A stretch of DNA of 64,000 bases from Streptomyces sp. XM4193 (lineage in GTDB: Bacteria > Actinomycetota > Actinomycetes > Streptomycetales > Streptomycetaceae). Where the stretch lies: the NCBI RefSeq assembly GCF_023072595.1, contig NZ_JALLGK010000004.1, forward strand, positions 248,001 to 312,000, written 5' to 3'. The translations under genes were made by a program, and so were the position numbers. The notes under the pieces were generated by a model. The model had not been told where the DNA came from, made no database searches, and worked only from the letters and a program-made list of their open reading frames with translations. Positions 8,944 to 17,813 of the stretch are shown piece after piece. Position 1 is the stretch's first letter, and each line of letters begins with the position of its first letter.

Positions 8944-9462
8944 TCAGCGCCGGTCGTGACCGTCGGCGGGGGTCTCCAGCGCCTTCTTGAGGTTGTCCAG
9001 GGTGCGGCGGATGTTGCCTCGCTGGAAGTCGGCGAAGGTCTGGCCGCGGGTGGCGATCCGGTCGAAGATCCCGGCCGCGAAGTCGGGCCAGGAGCGGTCG
9101 TCGATCCATGTCTCCGTCACCCTGGTGCCGACGGGGGTCGACTCGAACCGGTACTCCCAGGTCGCGATCGGGGCGCGCAGCCGCGGGCGTCGGGCGCCGA
9201 TGGCCCGCACCCTGAAGGCGAACCGCTCCCCGGGATCGGCGGCGATCACCTCGCAGCGGGTGGTCCAGCGGAAGGCGCCGCGCTTGTTCCGCCCGTCGAA
9301 GACCATGCCGACGAAGGCGGCGCGTTCTTCGTCCCGAACGGTCGCCCCGAGGTTCTCCGGGCTCCAGCGGCCCATCTTCGTCGGGTCGCTCACCTGCTCG
9401 TACGCGGTGGACGGGTTGACGGCGATCTCGATGCTGTCCGAAACCCGCAGGGTGCGCGCCAT
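8944..9462 (-). CDS. SRPBCC (START-like) family protein
   Basis: The 172-residue product has the helix-grip SRPBCC pattern: a conserved N-terminal strand (RVSDSIEIAVNPSTAYEQVS), WSPENLGATV, and a long C-terminal helix (FADFQRGNIRRTLDNLKKAL). Members bind hydrophobic ligands or act as cyclases/aromatases, but nothing nearby indicates a polyketide role. Start ATG 9462 has GGAGGAG four bases upstream on the minus strand. The 258-bp gap to the acetyltransferase shows no further feature. Confidence 0.85.
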   Translation of the reverse strand: MARTLRVSDSIEIAVNPSTAYEQVSDPTKMGRWSPENLGATVRDEERAAFVGMVFDGRNKRGAFRWTTRCEVIAADPGERFAFRVRAIGARRPRLRAPIATWEYRFESTPVGTRVTETWIDDRSWPDFAAGIFDRIATRGQTFADFQRGNIRRTLDNLKKALETPADGHDRR

Positions 9463-9649
9463 GGAACTCCTCCGATCCTCTAAGGCGACCCTACCGCCCG
9501 GTAGCAAGCGGTGCTCCGCCCGTGCCGTCCCCCGTGCGGAGCCCGGACCGGCCGGTCCGCCATCTCCCGTACCGGGTGCGGCTGTTCATCGGCGGTGGCC
9601 TGCGCCTACGCTCGGGGCGACGATCAACCGGTCCGCGAGAGGGAGCAGG

Positions 9650-10579
9650 ATGCCTACGACGCCGTACGAAGTGCGCGGCACGGTGGAACCGACCGGTGCC
9701 GCCGAGCCCGGCGCCGCACCGGAGCCGGGGGCGCAGGGCCGGGCGGCGAAGCTGGTGGCGATCGCCGATCTCCACATCCGCTACCAGGAGAACCGTGAGA
9801 TCACCGAGGCCATCCAGCCGGAGTCGCCGGAGGACTGGCTGGTGATCGCCGGCGACATCGGCGAGACGGTCGCGGACATCGAGTGGACGCTGCGGATCAT
9901 GACCGAGCGGTTCGCGCGGGTGGTCTGGGTCCCGGGCAACCACGAGCTGTGGACCGCGCCCGGCGATCCGGTGCAGCTGCGCGGCGAGGCCAAGTACCGC
10001 CATCTCGTGGAGCTGGCACGGTCGTTGGGTGTGGTCACCCCCGAGGACCCGTTCCCGGTCTTCGAGGGGATCGGCGGCCCGGTCGTGGTCGCACCGCTGT
10101 TCCTGCTCTACGACTACAGCTTCCGGATGCCCGGAGTGGCGACCAAGGAGGAGGCACTGCGCCGGGCGACCAAGGCCGGCGTGGTGTGCACCGACGAGCA
10201 TCTGCTCCACCCCGATCCGTACCCGACGCTGGACGCCTGGTGCCGCGCCCGGCTCGAGTACAGCGAGAAGCGGCTGGTCGAGCTCTCGGGTGACCTGCCC
10301 ACCGTGCTGATCAACCACTGGCCGGTGGTGCGGGAGCCGACCGACGTGCTCTGGTACCCGGAGTTCGCGCTGTGGTGCGGCACCGAGGCCACCGCCGACT
10401 GGCCGACCCGCTTCCGCGCCGCGACCGTCGTCTACGGGCATCTGCACATTCCGCGGCTGATGCGGATCGACGGCGTACCGCACCAGGAGGTCTCGCTCGG
10501 CTATCCGCGCGAGTGGCGCCGCCACGGACGCGCACCGGGCCGGCCGGTGCAGATCCTCCCGCCCCCGATCGCCGGCTGA
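9650..10579 (+). CDS. metallophosphoesterase (calcineurin-like)
   Basis: The 309-residue protein carries the di-metal phosphoesterase motifs in order: DLH (in AIADLHIRYQ), GD (VIAGDIGE), GNHE (VPGNHELW), an H in INHWP, and GHLH (VYGHLHIPR). The cytoplasmic substrate is unknown. ATG 9650 has GGGAG 5 nt upstream. In many streptomycetes a relative of this gene sits beside a phosphopantetheinyl transferase; no such gene is seen in the following 490 bp here. Confidence is high for the family and low for the role. Confidence 0.9.
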   Translation: MPTTPYEVRGTVEPTGAAEPGAAPEPGAQGRAAKLVAIADLHIRYQENREITEAIQPESPEDWLVIAGDIGETVADIEWTLRIMTERFARVVWVPGNHELWTAPGDPVQLRGEAKYRHLVELARSLGVVTPEDPFPVFEGIGGPVVVAPLFLLYDYSFRMPGVATKEEALRRATKAGVVCTDEHLLHPDPYPTLDAWCRARLEYSEKRLVELSGDLPTVLINHWPVVREPTDVLWYPEFALWCGTEATADWPTRFRAATVVYGHLHIPRLMRIDGVPHQEVSLGYPREWRRHGRAPGRPVQILPPPIAG

Positions 10580-11067
10580 GGCGGGCCCGGCGCGCCGGCC
10601 GGACACGGGCCTGCCGGACGGACGGACGGGCGCCCGGACGGGGCCACGGCCTGCCGGCCGAGCGGGCGAACGGGGTGCACCTGCGTACGGGTTCGGTCCG
10701 CGGGGCCGGTCGGGGCGGCGAGTGCCGGGCCTGCGGCCCGAAGCAGGCGAAGTCCCAAGTCCCGCCGGGGGCGGGCGAGTTGCGTCCGGCGAGCGGTGAA
10801 CGGGTGCCGCCCCGCGGCCGGTTGCCGCACGCACGCCGCTGCGGCGCCGTGCCGGGCACAGACCGGGCCGGTGCGGAACGGGCCGGTGCGGTGCGGCTGC
10901 CGGTACAGGGCACGCCGCCGGGGGAGACGCGCCCGGGGCGGCGGTCGTCGAAAAACCGTTGGCGCCCGAAGTGGGGTGCCGCTAGCGTCGGCGACGTACC
11001 GCGCGCCCGCCGGTGCCGCACGCCGCCGGTCCCGCGACCGGCCGGGAAGAGCAGGAGGTGAGTGCTG
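10580..11067. other. 488-bp GC-rich intergenic stretch
   Basis: No ORF with convincing codon usage, family match or ribosome binding site was found between the metallophosphoesterase and the small ORF ahead of rsgA. Long open frames here on both strands are low-complexity Arg/Pro/Gly products of high GC. Confidence 0.5.
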
Positions 11068-11151
11068 ATGACTGTCCTGACCGAGGGCTTCGCCCGCACC
11101 GCGACCGTCCAACACTCCAAGTGCGGCCCGAGATCGGCGCCCGTCGGCTGA
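11068..11151 (+). CDS. possible 27-residue leader ORF upstream of rsgA
   Basis: An ATG at 11068 with AGGAGGT eight bases upstream opens a 27-codon ORF (MTVLTEGFARTATVQHSKCG, then seven residues). The ribosome binding site is one of the strongest in the region. It ends 87 bp before the GTPase start, so it could be a regulatory leader or a conserved micro-protein. No family is recognised. Confidence 0.35.
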   Translation: MTVLTEGFARTATVQHSKCGPRSAPVG

Positions 11152-11238
11152 CGTTCCGCTCGCGCGGACCCGCCGGCGTCCGCCCCGCCCGTCGTCACGG
11201 GTTCTCGGGGCCGCCCTTCGGTTCGAAGGGTTCCTCCG

Positions 11239-12408
11239 TTGTCTTCATCTGTCTCTTCGACAGCACACGACGCCGTGTCCTCACGCGGCACCGCGTCTCC
11301 GCTCCGCACGGCACACCCGCTCGCCCGCTACGGCTGGGACGAGGGGTTCGCCGAGAGTTTCACCCCGTACCTCGACCGCGGCTTGGTGCCGGGCCGGGTG
11401 GTGCGGGTCGACCGCGGCCGTCTCGACGTGGTCGTCGCCGACGGCGAGGGAGTCACCACGATCCTCGCCGACACCGGGCTCGTCGCCACCGGCGATCCGG
11501 CCCGGGTGCCCTGCACCGGGGACTGGGCGGTGGTCGAACCCGACCGCCGGCAGGGCGCGTTCGTCCATGCGCTGCTGCCCCGGCGCACTGCCTTCTGGCG
11601 TTCGGCGTCCTCCAAGCGTTCGGACGGACAGGTCCTGGCCGCCAACATCGACCGCAGCGTCATCTGCGTCTCCCTCGCCGGCCCGTTGGACCAGGGCAGG
11701 TTGGAGCGCTTCGTCGCGCTGGCGTGGTCCAGCGGGGCAGCGCCGGTCGTCGTCCTCACCAAGGCCGACCTCGCACCGGACCTGGAGCATGCGCTCGCCG
11801 ACGCGGCCGCCGTCGCTCCGGGTGTCCCGGTGGTCCCCGTCAGCGCTGCGGCGGGCGAGGGCGTTGCCGAGCTCTCCGCGCTGCTCGGCAACGGCACCAG
11901 CGTGCTGCTCGGCGTCTCCGGCGCGGGCAAGTCCACGCTGACCAACGCGTTGCTCGGCGAGGAGGTGATGTACGTGGCCTCCGTGCGCGACCGGGACGGC
12001 AAGGGCCGCCACACCACCACCACGCGCGAGCTGTACGCCACCGAGTCCGGCCGGGTGTTCATCGACACCCCGGGGCTGCGCGGGGTCGGCCTCTGGGACG
12101 CGGGCGAGGGGCTGGGCCGGGCGTTCGGCGAGATCGAGGACCTCGCGCGGCAGTGCCGGTTCGGCGACTGCGGTCACCGTTCCGAGCCGGGTTGTGCCGT
12201 ACAGGACGCAGTGGCGGACGGCGAGTTGGCGCCCCGCCGGCTGGAGAGCTACCGCAGGCTGCGCCGGGAGGACGAGCGGCTGGCCGCGCGTACCGACGCA
12301 CGTCTGCGGGCCGAGCAGCGCAAGGAGTACAAGCGCCGGGACGCCGACGGCAGGTCGCGCGGCGAGCACAAGCGCGGCGGTCACCGATACGGCGGTCACC
12401 GGTCGTAG
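11239..12408 (+). CDS. rsgA: ribosome small subunit-dependent GTPase A
   Basis: The 389-residue protein shows the circular permutation typical of RsgA. G4 (TKAD, residues 174-177) comes before G1 (GVSGAGKST, 225-233) and G3 (DTPG, 276-279). An OB-fold precedes them, and a zinc-binding C-x5-C-x-H-x5-C cluster (CRFGDCGHRSEPGC, about 307-320) follows. RsgA helps mature the 30S subunit, and its GTPase is stimulated by 30S. The N-terminal extension of about 40 residues and the basic C-tail are usual in actinobacteria. Start TTG 11239 is a best guess, with GAAGG about 10 nt upstream. A 12-bp hairpin follows the gene. Confidence 0.92.
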   Translation: MSSSVSSTAHDAVSSRGTASPLRTAHPLARYGWDEGFAESFTPYLDRGLVPGRVVRVDRGRLDVVVADGEGVTTILADTGLVATGDPARVPCTGDWAVVEPDRRQGAFVHALLPRRTAFWRSASSKRSDGQVLAANIDRSVICVSLAGPLDQGRLERFVALAWSSGAAPVVVLTKADLAPDLEHALADAAAVAPGVPVVPVSAAAGEGVAELSALLGNGTSVLLGVSGAGKSTLTNALLGEEVMYVASVRDRDGKGRHTTTTRELYATESGRVFIDTPGLRGVGLWDAGEGLGRAFGEIEDLARQCRFGDCGHRSEPGCAVQDAVADGELAPRRLESYRRLRREDERLAARTDARLRAEQRKEYKRRDADGRSRGEHKRGGHRYGGHRS

Positions 12409-12484
12409 CCTGGCCGCGTGTGGAAGCCGAGCCGGACCGAGCGCGCCAACCCCCGCATCCGTGGTGCGGAGGGCGCCGTGCACG

Positions 12485-12519
12485 CGCCCGACTCCCTTCG
12501 CCGTGAGGGGAGTCGGGCG
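12485..12519 (+). terminator. 12-bp-stem hairpin downstream of rsgA overlapping the next start codon
   Basis: Arms 12485-12496 and 12508-12519 pair perfectly (CGCCCGACTCCC / GGGAGTCGGGCG) around an 11-nt loop. The right arm contains the GGGGAG ribosome binding site and reaches the GTG of the following gene. It may therefore terminate rsgA transcription and/or mask translation of the next gene. Confidence 0.6.
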
Positions 12520-13088
12520 TGAACGCGTTCGACGAGACGGATCTCCAGCTGGTGCTGCTGCGGCGGATGGCCGACTTCCAGCCCGATCTGGTCGCCGACG
12601 CTCTGCGGGAGTTGGGCGTCGACCGGGCCAGGATGCGGGAGGCCAACCGGCGTTGGCAGGCGATGGTGCGCGCACCGCGCGGCCGGGGCGCGCTGGGCCG
12701 CTACCGCTCGGCGCTCGGCGAACCGGAGTCGGTCGGCCGCCGCGCCGTCGGTGATCTGGAGTTCCGGGCGTTTCTGTGGCCGCTTCCGCTCTGGCCGGAT
12801 CTGCGACTGGAGGTTCTGGCGGTGCCGGGCGGCCCGGTGTGGAACGAGTGGTTGGTGCGCGCGCCCTCCGCGCCCGGCCCGACGCTTCGCACGGTGGCGG
12901 ACCTGCGGCCCTGGTCGTGCACGGTGGACGAGGTCGCCCGCGCCTTCCCGCCCGCGATCCCGCTGGAGGGGTCGGCACCCACCCGCTGGCGGCTGCGTTT
13001 CGAGGCGCCCGACGCGCCGGACGGTGAAATCCGGCCGGTGCTCGCCGAGTTCACCTGGGGACTGCTCCAGCGCCTCCCCGAACCCTGA
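12519..13088 (+). CDS. hypothetical protein
   Basis: This 189-residue protein has normal streptomycete codon bias but no recognised family. It is soluble and rich in Leu, Arg and Trp. A helical N-terminus ([25 protein letters not shown]) is followed by a probable beta-rich part ([19 protein letters not shown]). GTG 12519 lies in the right arm of a strong hairpin that includes its GAGGGGAG ribosome binding site, so its translation may depend on unfolding or on read-through from rsgA. It is convergent with the amidase, and a short tandem repeat follows its stop. Confidence 0.7.
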   Translation: MNAFDETDLQLVLLRRMADFQPDLVADALRELGVDRARMREANRRWQAMVRAPRGRGALGRYRSALGEPESVGRRAVGDLEFRAFLWPLPLWPDLRLEVLAVPGGPVWNEWLVRAPSAPGPTLRTVADLRPWSCTVDEVARAFPPAIPLEGSAPTRWRLRFEAPDAPDGEIRPVLAEFTWGLLQRLPEP

Positions 13089-13138
13089 CCGGCCCGATCC
13101 CTGACCCGCCGATCCCTGACCGGCCCGATCCCGACCGA
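13081..13138. repeat. short tandem repeat of GATCCCTGACCGGCCC type
   Basis: About three and a half degenerate copies of a 15-16-bp unit run from the stop codon of the hypothetical gene into the convergent gap before the amidase. The TGA stop lies inside the first copy. Confidence 0.6.
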
Positions 13139-13210
13139 CAGTTCTGCCCTCTCCCGAGTCCGGCCGGTCCCGGGGCGGCCGAGGTCGCGTCCCGCTCCGG
13201 GCCCGGCGGG

Positions 13211-14641
13211 TCAGACGGCCGGTACGCGGACCGGGGTCAGCACGCCGAGGCGCTGTTCGACGGCCTCGGCGGCGTCCAGGCACAGATCCTCCCGGAAGGG
13301 CCTGCCGATCAGCTGCACTCCGGTGGGGAGGCCGTCGGCCGAGCCGGTCGGCACCGCGACCGCGGGCAGTCCGACGAAGCTCGTCGCCGTGCACAGCCTC
13401 ATCGCCTCGCCGACCAGCCGGTGGCCCTCCTCGTCGCGGGACTCCGTTCCCGGTGCGGGCGGCGGTGCGGTGAAGACCGGGCCGAGCACCAGCGGACAGC
13501 GCTCCAGAAGCCGCGACCAGTCCCGGGCCAGGCCCAGGCGTACGCCGGTCAGCCGCTGGTACTCGGGCAGGTCGACGGTGCGGGCCCGCGCCATCGACAT
13601 CTCGATGTACCGGTGTCCGCCCTCGCCGAGCAGCGTGCGCACCGTCGGCCAGCCGGGCGCGAACTCGGACATCAGCAGACTGCCGTACGCGTCGAGCGTC
13701 TCGGCCAGCCGCGGTACGTCGTCGATCTCCTCGACCTCGTACCCCGCGTCCCGCAGCGCGTCGGCCGCGCGCCGCAGGGCGTCCACCACCGAGGGGTGGA
13801 CGCCGAGCCCGCCCGGGTCGGTCACCACCGCCACCCGCACCGGGCCGGGCAGCGCCTCGCCGCGCACGGGTACCGGAAGGCTGCGCGGATCGGCCGGATC
13901 GGCTCCCGCGAGCACTTCGTGCGCCAGGCGCAGATCCGCCACCGACCGCGCCAACGGCCCGTCCACCACGCAGAGTTGCGCGCCGAGCGGCGGGTCCTGC
14001 GGTCCGATGCGGTGGTCGGCGGCGTACCGGCCGGTGGTCGGTTTGAGCCCGGCCACACCGCAGAAGGAGGCCGGTACGCGGATCGAGCCGCCCGCGTCGT
14101 TGCCGAGCCCCAGCGCGGTCAGCCCGCAGGCCACGGCCACCGCGTCGCCGCCGCTGCTGCCGCCCGGAGTGCGGGAGCGGTCCCACGGGTTGAGGGTGTC
14201 GCCGAAGAGCTCGCTGCGGGTGTGCATGCCGGCGAGGGTGAGCGTCGGCATGTTGGAGTGACCGACGGGGATGGCGCCGGCGGCTCGCAGCCGGGCCACC
14301 GGCGGGGCGTCCTCGGCGGCCACCAGGTCCTTGAACCGGGTGGCCCCGTGGGTGGTCGGCACGCCCCGTACGGCGATGCTCTCCTTGACGGTGAAGCAGA
14401 CGCCGGCCAGTGGTCCGGGCCGCTCGCCGGCGGCCGTGCGGCGGTCCTGCTCCTCGGCGTCGGTGCGTGCCCGTTCGGCGAGCAGCTGCGTCACGGCGTT
14501 GACCTCGGGGTTGAGGGCCGCGATGCGGTCCAGATGGCTCTCCACCAGTTCGGCCGCGGTCGCCTCGCCCCTCTGCACCGCCTGTGTCTGAGCTGCGGCG
14601 GTGCGCTCCCACCAGTCCTCGTGCGGGGTGCTGGTCTGCAT
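13211..14641 (-). CDS. amidase signature family amidase
   Basis: The 476-residue enzyme has the Ser-cisSer-Lys machinery of the family: the Lys in CFTVKES, the Gly/Ser-rich TPGGSSGG, and the nucleophile-bearing GNDAGGSIRVPASFCG. Full length matches the family. It hydrolyses an amide, but glutamyl-tRNA amidotransferase activity is unlikely because no GatB or GatC is near. ATG 14641 begins MQTSTPHEDWW. It is divergent from a TetR regulator, and two identical-type palindromes lie between them, so it is probably repressed by that regulator and induced by its substrate or product. Confidence 0.92.
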   Translation of the reverse strand: MQTSTPHEDWWERTAAAQTQAVQRGEATAAELVESHLDRIAALNPEVNAVTQLLAERARTDAEEQDRRTAAGERPGPLAGVCFTVKESIAVRGVPTTHGATRFKDLVAAEDAPPVARLRAAGAIPVGHSNMPTLTLAGMHTRSELFGDTLNPWDRSRTPGGSSGGDAVAVACGLTALGLGNDAGGSIRVPASFCGVAGLKPTTGRYAADHRIGPQDPPLGAQLCVVDGPLARSVADLRLAHEVLAGADPADPRSLPVPVRGEALPGPVRVAVVTDPGGLGVHPSVVDALRRAADALRDAGYEVEEIDDVPRLAETLDAYGSLLMSEFAPGWPTVRTLLGEGGHRYIEMSMARARTVDLPEYQRLTGVRLGLARDWSRLLERCPLVLGPVFTAPPPAPGTESRDEEGHRLVGEAMRLCTATSFVGLPAVAVPTGSADGLPTGVQLIGRPFREDLCLDAAEAVEQRLGVLTPVRVPAV

Positions 14642-14656
14642 GTACGTCCTCTTTTC

Positions 14657-14704
14657 GATGCGCTTGCATCACATACGTTAGCGTTGTTTCGATGCAAGTG
14701 CATC
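14657..14704. promoter_or_regulatory. twin TetR operators GATGC-N4-GCATC
   Basis: Two 14-bp palindromes, at 14657-14670 and 14691-14704, share perfect GATGC/GCATC arms and lie 34 bp apart in the amidase-TetR gap. They match the layout of a TetR repressor that controls both its own gene and the divergent amidase. Confidence 0.7.
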
Positions 14705-14742
14705 GGAATAGGCTGGGGCCCGGACCGAGAGAGGAAGCCGCT

Positions 14743-15324
14743 ATGCCGCGACAGGTGGAGTACGAGGCGCGCCGCCGCCACATCGCCGACGCCGTCTGCC
14801 GGTTGGCCGAGGAGCGCGGGTTGGAGGGCGTCACACTGCGCGATGTCGCCCGGCGGGCCGAGGTCTCGATGGGGGCGGTCCAGCGCTGCTTCCGCACCCG
14901 GGAGCAGATGCTCGCCTTCACCCTGGCCCATGTCGGCGAGCAGGCCATGGCCCGCGCCCGCAACAGGCTGACCAGCAGCCCGGCGCAGTCCGCCCGTTCC
15001 GCGCTCGGCCACACCGCCCACCAGGTCGCGCTGGTGGAGGAGGAGCAGCGCGCGCAGGCGCGGGTGTGGCTCGCCTTCGTCGCCCAGGCGGTCGTCAGTC
15101 CCGGGCTGGCGGAGCTGCTGCGAACCGCCTACGGCCAGGCCCAGGAGTTGTTCGCCGGACTGCTCGCGGAGGCCGACTGCGCCGGTGAACCCGCCCGTGA
15201 GGCAAGGAGGTTACTCGCCCTCACCGACGGACTGACGACCCAGGTGCTGGTCGGCCACCTCGACCTGGAGCAGGCACGAGAGGTGCTGGAGGACCATCTG
15301 CGCGGACTCTGGCAGGACGCCTGA
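14743..15324 (+). CDS. TetR family transcriptional regulator with a TTA codon
   Basis: The 193-residue protein has a TetR N-terminal helix-turn-helix (residues about 8-55: ADAVCRLAEERGLEGVTLRD, VARRAEVSMGAVQRCF) and an unconserved ligand domain. ATG 14743 follows GAGGAAG. The gene contains an in-frame TTA leucine codon at 15211-15213 (codon 157), which in Streptomyces needs the bldA tRNA. Its synthesis may therefore be limited to later growth stages. The twin palindromes upstream suggest autorepression and control of the amidase. Confidence 0.9.
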   Translation: MPRQVEYEARRRHIADAVCRLAEERGLEGVTLRDVARRAEVSMGAVQRCFRTREQMLAFTLAHVGEQAMARARNRLTSSPAQSARSALGHTAHQVALVEEEQRAQARVWLAFVAQAVVSPGLAELLRTAYGQAQELFAGLLAEADCAGEPAREARRLLALTDGLTTQVLVGHLDLEQAREVLEDHLRGLWQDA

Positions 15325-15479
15325 GACGCCCGCACCGTACCGCCGCGCACCTCCGGCATGGGGTGCACGCGCTCGGCCGCACACCCGCCCGCGCGCTTGC
15401 CGAGTCGAGGTGGAGGCCGTCGGCGGTGTCCGAATTCCGCCAGTGCGTACGCCGGGCACGGGCCCACACTGGAGTGGTG

Positions 15480-16934
15480 ATGGACGACGAGAGCAGGTAC
15501 GAGGCGGTGCGCAGCCGCGATGCGCGCTTCGACGGGGTGTTCTTCACCGCCGTCACCACCACCCGCATCTACTGCCGCCCCAGCTGCCCCGCCCGGACGC
15601 CGTTGCGCGGCAACGTGACCTTCCACGCCTCCGCCGCAGCGGCTCAGGCCGCCGGTTTCCGCGCCTGCAAGCGCTGCCGCCCGGACGCCGTGCCCGGCTC
15701 GGCGGAGTGGAACATCCGGGCGGACTCGGTCGGCCGGGCCATGCGGCTGATCAATGACGGAGTCGTCGACCGGGAGGGCGTCGGAGGGCTCGCCCGGCGG
15801 CTGGGCTACAGCACCCGTCAGGTGCAGCGGCAGCTCACCGAGGAGCTGGGCGCGGGCCCGGTCGCCCTCGCCAGGGCCGGACGGGCGCACAGCGCGCGGG
15901 TGCTTCTGCAGACCACCGCGCTGCCCGTCACCGAAATCGCGTTCGCGGCGGGCTTCTCCAGCGTCCGGCAGTTCAACGACACCGTCAGGGAGATCTACGA
16001 CAGCACCCCCACCGCCCTGCGCGGCGCCGCCAGAACCCCTGCCGGCGGCGACGGCATCAGACTGCGTCTGGCCCACCGAGGCCCCTTCGCCGGCCGGCAG
16101 CTCTTCGACTTCCTCGGCCGCCGTGCGGTGCCCGGCATCGAGTCGATGGACGGGACTCCCGGCAGCCGCCGCTACCGGCGGACCCTCGCCCTGCCGTACG
16201 GGCACGCGGTCGCGGAGGTGGGGGAGAGGGGCGGCCCGGGCTGGTTGGAGTGCCGGCTGCGGCTGAGCGACGTACGGGACCTCACCGCCGCCGTCCAGCG
16301 GCTGCGCAGACTCCTCGACCTCGACGCCGATCCGCACGCGGTGCTGGAGAGCCTCGGCGCGGACCCGCGCATCGGCGACCTGGCGCGGGCGACTCCGGGG
16401 CTGCGTTCACCGGGAGCCGCCGACGCCCCGGAGCTCGCGGCGCGCGCGGTGCTCGGCCAGCAGGTGACCGTCGGCGCGGCGCGCGGCCTGGCCGGCCGAC
16501 TGGTCGCCGCGTACGGCAAACCGCTGCCCGAGCCCAGCGGCACCCTCACCCACCTCTTCCCCGCGCCCGAAGCCCTCGCGCAGGCTGAGCTGGGCGAGTT
16601 GGGCATGCCCGAGGCGCGCCGGGCCGCGCTGCGCACGCTGATGGCGGCACTGGCCGACGACCGGATCGCGCTGGACCCGGGTGCCGACCGGGACGAGGCG
16701 GAGCGCTCGCTGCTCGCCCTGCGCGGCATCGGCCCCTGGACGGCCGGCTATCTGCGGATGCGCGCGCTCGGCGACCCGGACGTCTTCCTCGCCTCGGACG
16801 CGGGCGCACGGCAGGGCCTGGAGCGGCTCGGTGGGACGCCCGCGGACGCGGAACGCTGGCGGCCTTGGCGCTCGTACGCCCTGCACCACCTGTGGAACTC
16901 CCTCGCGCCGCAGGAGAGTTCGCCACGGCCGTGA
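15480..16934 (+). CDS. Ada-like regulator fused to AlkA 3-methyladenine DNA glycosylase
   Basis: The 484-residue fusion combines DNA-alkylation sensing and repair. Residues 1-75 are an Ada zinc domain with Cys32, Cys36, Cys63 and Cys66; Cys32 is the equivalent of the methyl-accepting residue. An AraC-type HTH follows (about 85-180), then an AlkA glycosylase (about 190-480) with the helix-hairpin-helix LRGIGPWTAGYLRM and a downstream Asp in FLASDAG. It would excise alkylated bases and activate transcription when methylated. The Ogt methyltransferase domain of E. coli Ada is absent. ATG 15480 has GGAG five bases before it. Confidence 0.93.
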   Translation: MDDESRYEAVRSRDARFDGVFFTAVTTTRIYCRPSCPARTPLRGNVTFHASAAAAQAAGFRACKRCRPDAVPGSAEWNIRADSVGRAMRLINDGVVDREGVGGLARRLGYSTRQVQRQLTEELGAGPVALARAGRAHSARVLLQTTALPVTEIAFAAGFSSVRQFNDTVREIYDSTPTALRGAARTPAGGDGIRLRLAHRGPFAGRQLFDFLGRRAVPGIESMDGTPGSRRYRRTLALPYGHAVAEVGERGGPGWLECRLRLSDVRDLTAAVQRLRRLLDLDADPHAVLESLGADPRIGDLARATPGLRSPGAADAPELAARAVLGQQVTVGAARGLAGRLVAAYGKPLPEPSGTLTHLFPAPEALAQAELGELGMPEARRAALRTLMAALADDRIALDPGADRDEAERSLLALRGIGPWTAGYLRMRALGDPDVFLASDAGARQGLERLGGTPADAERWRPWRSYALHHLWNSLAPQESSPRP

Positions 16935-16970
16935 CGGGGTGCGGCCCGGGTGCGGGCGGCGGGGCCGGGG

Positions 16971-17813
16971 TCAGCCCGCGGTGAAGGTCATCCACACCGG
17001 GCGGTGGTCGGAGTGCAGCCGCTTCATGCATCCCTGCTGCTGGAGCCGGTACCGGGCGGCGGCGTAGGCGAAGCCGTCGATCCGCCCGCCGCGTGCGCTG
17101 CTGCCACTCTTGCAGGCAGTGCCCTGGCGCCAGTTGGTGGTCATGGACAGCTTCTTGTTGACCTGCACCGGGCCCCAGGGTTCGCGCGGCACGTCGAGCG
17201 GGTTGTTCCAGTCGCCGCCCGCGATCGGATGGCGCCCCTGCTTCTTCAAGTCTCCCACCAGCGCACGGTAGTTGGCGTTCATGGTGCGGTAGAGCTCGCG
17301 CATCTTCGGGTCCTTGGACGCGTTCGGCGGGTAGTGCAGGCCGATGACCGTGTACTGCTGCCCGCCGCTGCGTTCGCGGAGCGTGACCCAGAGCAGATGG
17401 CGGGAGTAGTCCGGGCCGCGGAAGGCGAGACGCGACCCCTTGTCGACGGCGGCGAAGCGCTCCTTGTCCCACGCCACCGCGGACGCTCCGGCGGCCCCCG
17501 AGGGCTGGTGCACGGCCCATTTGCCCGGCGAGGTCTCCTGATCGAGGATGCGGCCCACCTCGCGGGTGCGCACTTCCTGAAAGGCGGCCACCTGCGCCCC
17601 GGAGGTGGCCACGTGACGGAGTTGGGCGCGCGCCTTCGCACCGGAGAGGGTGAACGGCACGTTCGCGGTCACCAGGCGCACCGGCTCGGCCGCGCGGGGC
17701 GCAGCCTCCGGGGGCGCGGCGGCGGACGCTCCTTGCTGAAGGCCGGCCGGCGCCGTGAGCAGGGCCGCGGCCAGCAGACCCGTCGCGGCCCTGGTGCCAC
17801 CTGACTTCGCCAT
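16971..17813 (-). CDS. secreted endonuclease/exonuclease/phosphatase family protein
   Basis: The 280-residue protein starts with a signal peptide (basic MAKSGGTRAATG, hydrophobic LLAAALLTAPA, cut near ASAAA). An EEP fold follows: the metal Glu in AAFQEVRT, GDWNNP, and the terminal SDHRPVWM His/Asp pair. The family includes DNase I, sphingomyelinase and phosphatases, and the substrate is not clear. ATG 17813 is chosen because the longer version has no signal-like start. It is convergent with the Ada-AlkA gene 36 bp away. Confidence 0.88.
   Translation of the reverse strand: MAKSGGTRAATGLLAAALLTAPAGLQQGASAAAPPEAAPRAAEPVRLVTANVPFTLSGAKARAQLRHVATSGAQVAAFQEVRTREVGRILDQETSPGKWAVHQPSGAAGASAVAWDKERFAAVDKGSRLAFRGPDYSRHLLWVTLRERSGGQQYTVIGLHYPPNASKDPKMRELYRTMNANYRALVGDLKKQGRHPIAGGDWNNPLDVPREPWGPVQVNKKLSMTTNWRQGTACKSGSSARGGRIDGFAYAAARYRLQQQGCMKRLHSDHRPVWMTFTAG

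Noticed and set aside
12396..15014. 872-codon minus-strand open frame over rsgA end, amidase and TetR
   Set aside because: It crosses several real genes in another frame and is rich in Arg/Pro/Gly with no domain. The real amidase lies in a different minus frame.
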